From the NCBI GenBank assembly GCA_031178585.1, contig JAPSIT010000007.1, positions 1-40,494 on the forward strand: 40,494 bases of DNA. Reading direction: 5' to 3'. Positions 32,191 to 40,494 of this stretch are shown here, one piece after another (positions within the stretch are counted from its first letter, which is position 1; each line of letters opens with the position of its first letter). The notes below the pieces were generated by a model. The model had not been told where the DNA came from and searched no databases. It saw nothing but the letters and a program-made list of their open reading frames with translations. The stretch is from Arthrobacter sp. (GTDB lineage: Bacteria > Actinomycetota > Actinomycetes > Actinomycetales > Micrococcaceae). The position numbers and the translations under genes are program-made.

Positions 32191-33458
32191 GCAACCTTGA
32201 ACAATCCGCAGTGGTCGAGCAGTCCCCGGTGACCGAGCTCGTTGAAACCAGCGGGCACGCGGGCTCGGAGTGGCTCGCACGCTACTCCTCATCCCTCATG
32301 GGCGTCTTCGGCACGCCCCAGCGCGTCCTGGTCCGCGGAGCCGGCTGCCTCGTCTGGGATGCCGACGGCAAGGAGTACCTGGACCTGCTCGGCGGGATCG
32401 CCGTCAACGCCCTGGGACACGCCCACCCGTTCGTGACCTCGGTGATCTCCAGCCAGCTGGCCACCCTTGGGCACGTCTCCAACTTCTTCACCAGCCCCAC
32501 CCAGATCGCCCTGGCTGAGAAGCTCCTGGCGCTGAGCAAAGCCCCGTCCGGCTCCAAGGTGTTCTTTACCAACTCCGGCACCGAAGCCAACGAGGCCGCC
32601 TTCAAGCTGGCCCGCCGGAACTCGGACGGACCGGGCGGGACCCGTACCAGGATCATCGCCCTGGAAGGTGCCTTCCACGGCCGGACCATGGGTGCCCTGG
32701 CGCTAACGGCGAAGGAAGCCTACCGCGCACCGTTCGAGCCCATGCCCGGGGGGGTGGAGCACATCCCGTTCGGCGACATCGAGGCGCTCCGTAACGCCGT
32801 GGACGAGACCGTGGCAGCAGTCTTTCTCGAACCCATCCAGGGTGAAGCCGGCGTCCGTCCGCTTCCGGCTGGCTACCTGCAGGCCGCCCGCGAAGCCACC
32901 TCGGCCGCCGGTGCCCTGCTGATCCTGGACGAGGTCCAGACCGGCATCGGACGCACCGGCAAATGGCTGGCCGCCGAGGACGCAGGCATTGTGCCCGACG
33001 CCGTCACCCTGGCCAAGGGCCTCGGCGGTGGATTTCCCATCGGCGCGCTCATGACCTTCGGCCAGGAAACTTCGTCGCTCTTGTCCGCCGGGCAACACGG
33101 CACCACGTTCGGCGGCAACCCCGTGGCCACCGCAGCGGCCCTGGCCACCCTGCATGCCATCGAAAACCAGCAGATCCTGGACAACGTGCGGAAGGTGGGG
33201 GACCACCTCCGCTCAGCCTTGGCCGCCATCGCCGGCGTCACCGAAGTCCGCGGGGAAGGACTGCTGATCGGCTTCGACCTGGATGCCGATGTCGCACCCG
33301 CAGCCGTCAATGCCGGCCTCGAAGCCGGGTTCATCATCAACAGCCCCGGCCCGCGCACCATCAGGCTCGCCCCGCCCCTCATCCTCACCGAGGAGCAGGC
33401 GGACCGGTTCCTGGCCGCCCTCCCGGCCATCCTGCAAACCGCAAAGGACGCACAGTGA
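32187..33458 (+). CDS. argD: Acetylornithine aminotransferase
   Basis: A 423-residue class III PLP aminotransferase. PLP lysine 277 lies in [13 protein letters not shown], Asp248 in [10 protein letters not shown], and [15 protein letters not shown] (129-143) binds phosphate. It makes N-acetylornithine from the semialdehyde with glutamate. Overlaps argB and argF by four bases on each side (ATGA and GTGA), so the block is translationally coupled. Confidence 0.96.
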   Translation: MSNLEQSAVVEQSPVTELVETSGHAGSEWLARYSSSLMGVFGTPQRVLVRGAGCLVWDADGKEYLDLLGGIAVNALGHAHPFVTSVISSQLATLGHVSNFFTSPTQIALAEKLLALSKAPSGSKVFFTNSGTEANEAAFKLARRNSDGPGGTRTRIIALEGAFHGRTMGALALTAKEAYRAPFEPMPGGVEHIPFGDIEALRNAVDETVAAVFLEPIQGEAGVRPLPAGYLQAAREATSAAGALLILDEVQTGIGRTGKWLAAEDAGIVPDAVTLAKGLGGGFPIGALMTFGQETSSLLSAGQHGTTFGGNPVATAAALATLHAIENQQILDNVRKVGDHLRSALAAIAGVTEVRGEGLLIGFDLDADVAPAAVNAGLEAGFIINSPGPRTIRLAPPLILTEEQADRFLAALPAILQTAKDAQ

Positions 33459-34447
33459 CTGCACCAGCCACCACCCGCCACTTCCTCAAGGACACCGACC
33501 TCAGCCCGGCTGAGCAGGCTGAGGTCCTGGAGCTCGCGGTCCGCATGAAGGCCGCGCCCTACAGTGTGCAGCCCTTCGCCGCGGAAGGCAGCGGGCGCAA
33601 GACGGTGGCCGTGATCTTCGACAAGACCTCCACCCGCACCCGGGTGTCCTTCGCTGCCGGCGTGGCGGACATGGGCGGCAACGCCCTCATCATCAATCCC
33701 GGCGAGGCGCAGATCGGCCACAAGGAATCCGTTGAGGACACCGCCAAGGTGCTCGAGCGGATGGTCTCCACCATCGTGTGGCGCACGGGAGCCCACTCGG
33801 GGCTGGTTGCCATGGCGGAAAACTCCAAGGTTCCGGTCATCAACGCCCTGTGCGACGACTACCACCCCTGCCAGCTCCTCGCGGACCTGCTGACCGTCAA
33901 GGAACACAAGGGCGGCCTGAAGGGCCTCACCATGGCCTACCTCGGTGACTCCGCCAACAACATGGCCAACTCCTACCTGCTGGCCGGCGTCACCGCAGGG
34001 ATGCACGTGCGGATCGCCGGACCGGACGGATACCTGCCGGCCGAAACCATCGTTGCCGCCGCCGAAGAGCGCGCCGCCGAGACGGGCGGCTCCGTCCTCA
34101 TCACCACCGACGCGGCCGAAGCCCTCAAGGGCGCGGACGTCGTGGCGACGGACACGTGGGTTTCCATGGGCCAGGAGGCCGAAAAGGAAGCCCGGCTCCA
34201 GCTGTTCCGTGAGTACTCCGTGGATGAGGCCGCCATGGCACTGGCGGCGGATGACGCCGTCGTGCTCCACTGCCTCCCGGCGTACCGGGGCTACGAGATC
34301 TCGGCCGGCGTCATCGACGGACCGCAGTCCATCGTGTGGGATGAGGCGGAAAACCGGCTGCACGCGCAAAAGGCGCTGATGGCGTGGCTCATGCACCGTT
34401 CGGGACTGGCTGTCGTAGACGGGCTGCCGCCGGCGGGGCAGGCCTAG
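33455..34447 (+). CDS. argF: Ornithine carbamoyltransferase
   Basis: A 330-residue OTCase from the GTG at 33455, overlapping the argD stop. STRTR (59-63) binds carbamoyl phosphate, HPCQ (136-139) and HCLPA (271-275) are the catalytic signatures, and DTWVSMGQE (232-240) is the ornithine-binding SMG loop of true OTCases rather than aspartate or acetylornithine forms. It makes citrulline. Stop TAG is immediately followed by the argR start. Confidence 0.96.
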   Translation: MTAPATTRHFLKDTDLSPAEQAEVLELAVRMKAAPYSVQPFAAEGSGRKTVAVIFDKTSTRTRVSFAAGVADMGGNALIINPGEAQIGHKESVEDTAKVLERMVSTIVWRTGAHSGLVAMAENSKVPVINALCDDYHPCQLLADLLTVKEHKGGLKGLTMAYLGDSANNMANSYLLAGVTAGMHVRIAGPDGYLPAETIVAAAEERAAETGGSVLITTDAAEALKGADVVATDTWVSMGQEAEKEARLQLFREYSVDEAAMALAADDAVVLHCLPAYRGYEISAGVIDGPQSIVWDEAENRLHAQKALMAWLMHRSGLAVVDGLPPAGQA

Positions 34448-34978
34448 TTGTCCGTCCAGCCCCCGGCTCCGGGCGCGAGCCCGGCCACCAAGACAGCCCG
34501 GCAGGCGCGGATCACGGCGATCCTGACGGGCGAGTCCGTGCGGTCCCAGGCGGAGCTTGCAGCTCTGCTGGCGGACGACGGCGTGCAGGTCACCCAGGCG
34601 ACGCTGTCCCGGGACCTCGTGGAACTCGGCGCCGTCCGGGTCCGCGGAAAGGAAGGTGTGCTGGTCTACGCTGTTCCCGGCGAAGGCGGGGAGCGGGCGG
34701 CGAAAAGCGGCGTAAGCCAGGAAATCCTTGATGCGCGGCTCGCCAGGCTGTGCGGGGAACTGCTGGTCACCGCCGAAGCCTCGGCCAACATCGCGGTGCT
34801 CCGCACTCCTCCCGGGGCCGCCAACTTCCTCGCCCTGGCAATCGACCACTCCGTCATGCCCTCGATCCTCGGCACCATTGCCGGAGACGACACCGTCTTG
34901 CTGGTCGCCCGTGATCCGCAGGGCGGGCCGGATCTCGCCGCGCGGTTTCTGCAGCTCGCAGAGGAAGCCGGTCAGTAA
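34448..34978 (+). CDS. argR: Arginine repressor
   Basis: A 176-residue ArgR. The N-terminal winged helix (about 20-80, [22 protein letters not shown] and [19 protein letters not shown]) binds ARG boxes, and the C-terminal domain (about 105-170) with [14 protein letters not shown] forms the arginine-binding hexamer. The start is probably the TTG directly after the argF TAG, in the same frame, with no gap; no better start exists. It closes the loop by repressing argC upstream. Confidence 0.94.
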   Translation: MSVQPPAPGASPATKTARQARITAILTGESVRSQAELAALLADDGVQVTQATLSRDLVELGAVRVRGKEGVLVYAVPGEGGERAAKSGVSQEILDARLARLCGELLVTAEASANIAVLRTPPGAANFLALAIDHSVMPSILGTIAGDDTVLLVARDPQGGPDLAARFLQLAEEAGQ

Positions 34979-35082
34979 ACCGGACCCCAGGCATCACCTC
35001 AGATTGGGCCCGGCACACCAATGTGACAGGCTCTTTATCAGACGAAAAACAAGTTCAACCCAACAACTAAGGAGCATTTGAC
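34979..35082 (+). promoter_or_regulatory. argR-argG intergenic region
   Basis: A 104-base gap, the largest in the arg cluster, with an AT-rich stretch (35033-35066) and the ribosome site AAGGAG at 35069-35074. argG may have its own promoter here, but I find no convincing hexamers and no second pair of ARG boxes. Confidence 0.35.
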
Positions 35083-37763
<2,681 letters not shown>

Positions 37764-37769
37764 TCGACG

Positions 37770-37827
37770 CGAGATGGCACTTCGTGGCAAATGTTTTTCA
37801 GAACTGCTGCCCTGAAGTGCCATCTCG
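37770..37827. terminator. 14-bp inverted repeat after argH: terminator or interspersed palindrome
   Basis: Arms 37770-37783 and 37814-37827 (CGAGATGGCACTTC and its complement) are perfect. The 30-base loop contains AAATGTTTTTC. It begins 6 bases after the argH stop and could end the operon, but the long loop and lack of a U-run after the stem suggest a mobile intergenic palindrome as an alternative. Confidence 0.6.
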
Positions 37828-37855
37828 TGCACGTTAACGGTCATTAACCCTCCGC

Positions 37856-37867
37856 TACGATTGCGGC
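37856..37867 (+). promoter_or_regulatory. -10 element, probably leaderless
   Basis: TACGAT (37856-37861) is followed by six bases and the ATG at 37868, with no Shine-Dalgarno sequence between. Confidence 0.45.
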
Positions 37868-38629
37868 ATGACCGCAATCACACCCAACGCAATCACACCA
37901 GACACTGTGCGCGCTGAGCTTCACAAAGCGGCCGACGTCGTTTCCTCCCTGGCAGCGAAGCTCACCGACACGGACGTCCCGGCGCCCTCCGCGCTGCCGG
38001 GCTGGAGCCGGGGTCACGTCCTGGCGCACATCACCGGCATCTGCAATGCAATGGCCCGGCAGGTCGAATTCGCGGCGCGCGGCGAAACGGTTGAACTGTA
38101 CGACGGCGGCTATGACGGGCGGACGAAGGCCATTGAAATGAGCGCCGGACACTCCCTGGAGCAGCACCTCGCGGACATGGATGCAGCGCTGGAACGGGCG
38201 CTGCGCGCCTTCGATGCACTGGACGCCTCACCGGGAGCAGGAAGCTGGCAGGCACCCATCTCCTACCGCGGAGGAGTGGTGCTCGACGGCGGCCTCGCGC
38301 TCTGGCGCGAGCTCGTGATCCACGCCTCGGATCTCGGCACCGGCCGCGGTCCGGAGACCTGGAGCAGGCACTTCTGTGAGCACCTCTTCAGCTTCCTGTC
38401 CGCACGTGTACCCGGAGACCAAAAACTCGTGCTGCAGCCTTTGGGCATGCCTCCTGTGACGATCGGCACTGGAGGGCGCTCCATCGTCGTCAGTGGAATG
38501 GTCACGGACATCGCCGCGTGGCTCGCCGGTCGGGAACCCACACTCGGCAGCCTGCGCGCGTCAGCCGCTGCCGACAGCGTGGACCTGCCGGAACTGCTGC
38601 CATGGCCTTCCGGGGTGCCCACGCCTTAA
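37868..38629 (+). CDS. Maleylpyruvate isomerase / mycothiol-dependent enzyme family protein
   Basis: A 253-residue protein of the DinB-like four-helix fold. LPGWSRGHVLAHITGICNAM contains the W-x-R-GHVL-H motif with the first metal His, and RELVIHASDL contains another, as in the mycothiol-dependent maleylpyruvate isomerase. The C-terminal part (about 170-250) is the sterol-carrier-like domain often attached. Whether it isomerises maleylpyruvate is not shown: no gentisate pathway genes are nearby. The family is characteristic of actinobacteria that make mycothiol. Confidence 0.83.
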   Translation: MTAITPNAITPDTVRAELHKAADVVSSLAAKLTDTDVPAPSALPGWSRGHVLAHITGICNAMARQVEFAARGETVELYDGGYDGRTKAIEMSAGHSLEQHLADMDAALERALRAFDALDASPGAGSWQAPISYRGGVVLDGGLALWRELVIHASDLGTGRGPETWSRHFCEHLFSFLSARVPGDQKLVLQPLGMPPVTIGTGGRSIVVSGMVTDIAAWLAGREPTLGSLRASAAADSVDLPELLPWPSGVPTP

Positions 38630-38696
38630 GGCGCGTTTCCCTATTGCCGGGTTGGGTAATGGCCGCAAGGGGAAGAAACTGACGGACTGAGCGACG

Positions 38697-39263
38697 TTAA
38701 CTGGCGGCCAGCCCCTGCTTTTCCCGGGCCAGCAGGCGTTCCTTGACCTTCAGACCCCAGCGGAAACCGCCGAGGCTGCCATCGGTCCGGACCACGCGGT
38801 GGCACGGAACGAACAATGCAGCGGCGTTCAGTGCGCAGGCGCTGGCCGCCGCCCGGACAGCCTTGGAGTTTCCGGACAGTGCTGCATACTCCGTGTAGGT
38901 CACCGGGGCTCCCGGGCCGACCGTGCGCAGCACGTCCCACGCATGCGCCCGGAAAGGGCCCGACCTCTGGAGTACCGGAACGTTCATGGCCGGGGCAGGA
39001 TCTCCGGCGTAGAAGGCTTCCACCGCTGAGGAGATGGCACCGAGGTTCTCAACGCTCTCATAAGCGGCGGGCAGCAGTGCCGGGTGGATCTGTCCGGTGA
39101 GTTCGCCCACATCGGCAGTCCAGCCGGAAGCCAGCACTACGCCGTCCCGGGCGATGATCGTAAACGGGCCGTCGGGGGTGGCCATGGTCAGCAACTGCGC
39201 AGTGCCGGCCGATTCTGTCAGCTCCACTGTCATTTCTTTTCCTTCAAAGTTCTGGCTTGTCAT
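38697..39263 (-). CDS. ogt: Methylated-DNA--protein-cysteine methyltransferase
   Basis: A 188-residue suicide repair protein. The acceptor Cys154 is in the invariant PCHRV, followed by GSLGGFRWGLKVKERLL, and VTYTEYAALSGNSKAVRAAASAC is the DNA-binding helix-turn-helix with the arginine finger. It takes methyl groups from O6-methylguanine. The ATG at 39263 overlaps the stop of the AlkA gene by ATGA, so the two are coupled; an internal ATG at 39233 is a less likely start. Ada-type N-terminal domains are absent here, so it is the Ogt form. Confidence 0.93.
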   Translation of the reverse strand: MTSQNFEGKEMTVELTESAGTAQLLTMATPDGPFTIIARDGVVLASGWTADVGELTGQIHPALLPAAYESVENLGAISSAVEAFYAGDPAPAMNVPVLQRSGPFRAHAWDVLRTVGPGAPVTYTEYAALSGNSKAVRAAASACALNAAALFVPCHRVVRTDGSLGGFRWGLKVKERLLAREKQGLAAS

Positions 39264-40494
39264 GTCATTGCCTCTGCCGCAGTTGTTGTCGTGAGCGTCT
39301 TCCGGGCGCGGGCGGATTTCGGGGCGGCCGCGGCGCGCCAGAGGTGCATGGTGGCGTAGGAGCGCCATGGGCTGACGCCGCTGAAATCGGGCGGGCCACT
39401 GACCTCAGGAGAGCGGCTGTACTGGGAAGCCAGGCCATGGTCAGCTCCCGCACCGGAGTCGGCAACAATCCCTGAGGAGAGGCTGCGGATACCGTTGCGG
39501 ACGGCGGCGTCGTTGGCCAGGAAAACGTCCGGAGCACCGATGACCCGCATCGCCACGTATCCCACGGTCCAGGGTCCGATGCCGGCCAGCGGAAGCAGCT
39601 TGGAACGCAGGCCGGGCAGGTCATCACCGTATCCCAGCTCCAGCTCCCCGGCCGCCAGAGCGCCGGCTGCAGCCAGCAGCGAATCCGTTCTGCGCTGCGG
39701 GCCCCGCAGCAATTCCCGGCCGTTGGCCACAATATCCTCCGGCGTGGGGAACAGCCTGTCCAGCCCGTCCCCGGGGACCGCGCTGGGGCCGCCGGCCGCC
39801 GCGAGCTGGGTCAGAGCCGTCCGTGCCGCGGCCACGGTAATCTGCTGTCCCACCATGGCCCTGATCAGGAGTTCGTGCGGGTCCAGTGCCCCCGGCATGC
39901 GGATCCCGGGAGCCTCGGCCACAGATGTCGAAAGCCGGGAATCAACGGCCAGCGCCTCGTCGATGGCGACAGGGTCGGCGTCGAGGTCGAAAAGCCGCCG
40001 GACCCTGCTCAACAGGGCGGGCAGATCCCTCAGGTCCACCGCGCCGATGGTGAGCGCCAGGGGCCGCCCCCAGCTGCCGCCGTCGTACGCCGGGTTGTTG
40101 TTGTCCGCGCCGGCGTATTCCACCTTGAAGCGGGCATCGCCGTGCGGCAACCGGAGGGTCCTGGCGTAGGACGTGGTTGTTCCGGCCTCAATTCCGGGAA
40201 TGGCGCGGACCGCGAGGAAGCTGAAGATGCCGGGGTCGAAGGGCTCACGGTAGGGAAGATTCAACGTGAGCGCCGTGGAGGCTGCCGGTGCCGGATGACG
40301 GTGCGCGGTGGCACGCAGGGCCGTGGGCGTCATGGCAAACACTTCGCCCACGGTTTCGTTGAACTGGCGCACACTGCTGAACCCGGCGGCGAACGCGACG
40401 TCTGCGAGCTTCATCGACGTGGACACGAGCAGCGTCCGTGCTGTCTGGGCCCTGCTGGCCCGGGCGAGGGAGAGCGGACCGGCGCCAAGCTCAT
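39260..40494 (-). CDS. AraC-HTH/AlkA-type DNA-3-methyladenine glycosylase (partial, cut by the window edge)
   Basis: The frame is open to the right edge, so the start is missing. The visible N-terminal part (LGAGPLSLARASRAQTARTLL and LADVAFAAGFSSVRQFNETV) is an AraC-type second helix-turn-helix as in Ada. The AlkA N-terminal domain then begins near the PYREPFD segment, and the helix-hairpin-helix LPLAGIGPWTVGYVAMRVIG with the catalytic Asp in VFLANDAAVRNG gives a glycosylase that removes alkylated purines. The Ada Cys-domain, if present, lies outside the window. It is followed by ogt with ATGA overlap, an adaptive-response-like pair. This fusion (Ada HTH plus AlkA) is common in actinobacteria. 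Confidence 0.92.
   Translation of the reverse strand, partial: ELGAGPLSLARASRAQTARTLLVSTSMKLADVAFAAGFSSVRQFNETVGEVFAMTPTALRATAHRHPAPAASTALTLNLPYREPFDPGIFSFLAVRAIPGIEAGTTTSYARTLRLPHGDARFKVEYAGADNNNPAYDGGSWGRPLALTIGAVDLRDLPALLSRVRRLFDLDADPVAIDEALAVDSRLSTSVAEAPGIRMPGALDPHELLIRAMVGQQITVAAARTALTQLAAAGGPSAVPGDGLDRLFPTPEDIVANGRELLRGPQRRTDSLLAAAGALAAGELELGYGDDLPGLRSKLLPLAGIGPWTVGYVAMRVIGAPDVFLANDAAVRNGIRSLSSGIVADSGAGADHGLASQYSRSPEVSGPPDFSGVSPWRSYATMHLWRAAAAPKSARARKTLTTTTAAEAMT

Noticed and set aside
32873..34849. 658-residue leftward frame over argD, argF and argR
   Set aside because: Antisense shadow of three diagnostic arginine genes; no recognisable domain despite its length.
34979..35082. Second ARG box pair before argG
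   Set aside because: I looked for TGCATA-like palindromes as at argC and found none.

Overview
The window is high-GC DNA that looks like a chromosome segment of an Arthrobacter-type actinobacterium (Micrococcaceae). The signs are the pheS-pheT neighbourhood followed by argC-J-B-D-F-R-G-H, many GTG/TTG starts, a mycothiol-type maleylpyruvate-isomerase fold protein, a DinB2-type polymerase, and apparently leaderless promoters. I infer the genus from gene content and order only.

Left edge (1-2.7 kb): the last codons of pheS, then complete pheT and a hairpin terminator.

Variable region (2.7-15 kb): a mosaic of small and probably accessory genes. It has three small lipoproteins (two are paralogues), an FAD monooxygenase, a reductase of the DHFR/RibD fold, a two-TM membrane protein, a secreted FG-GAP-like protein made of two near-identical halves, a GNAT/peptidase E pair, a VOC protein, a Y-family polymerase with an unusual steric-gate residue, a second GNAT and a quinone oxidoreductase. 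Scars of mobile DNA lie between them: a 47-residue serine-recombinase gene reduced to its two ends, probable transposase fragments, and a 32-bp tandem duplication. Three stretches of about 230-400 bp hold no convincing gene.

Catabolic island (15.1-28.9 kb): a leftward gene fuses a four-carbon acid-sugar kinase (DUF1537) to a PdxA2-type dehydrogenase. Facing it is a rightward run of eleven genes: a complete peptide/opine-type ABC importer (Tat lipoprotein, two permeases, two ATPases), an aldo/keto reductase, a HpcH/HpaI aldolase, a cytoplasmic BNR (sialidase-like) protein, an SDR, a DeoR regulator and a D-threonine-aldolase/D-serine-dehydratase-fold PLP enzyme. A 38-bp inverted repeat in the divergent promoter region is the obvious operator candidate. 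The set reads as import, cleavage, oxidation/reduction, phosphorylation and aldol cleavage of an unknown C4 or larger acid-sugar conjugate. This is the best candidate here for an undescribed pathway.

Arginine biosynthesis (29.0-37.8 kb): argCJBDFRGH in one direction, with two ArgR-type boxes 20 bp apart over the argC promoter. argH carries a short palindrome-coded N-terminal extension. A 58-bp inverted repeat closes the cluster.

Right edge (37.8-40.5 kb): a maleylpyruvate-isomerase-family protein, then leftward alkylation-repair genes, ogt and an AraC-HTH/AlkA glycosylase that is cut by the window edge. No rRNA, tRNA or CRISPR array was seen.
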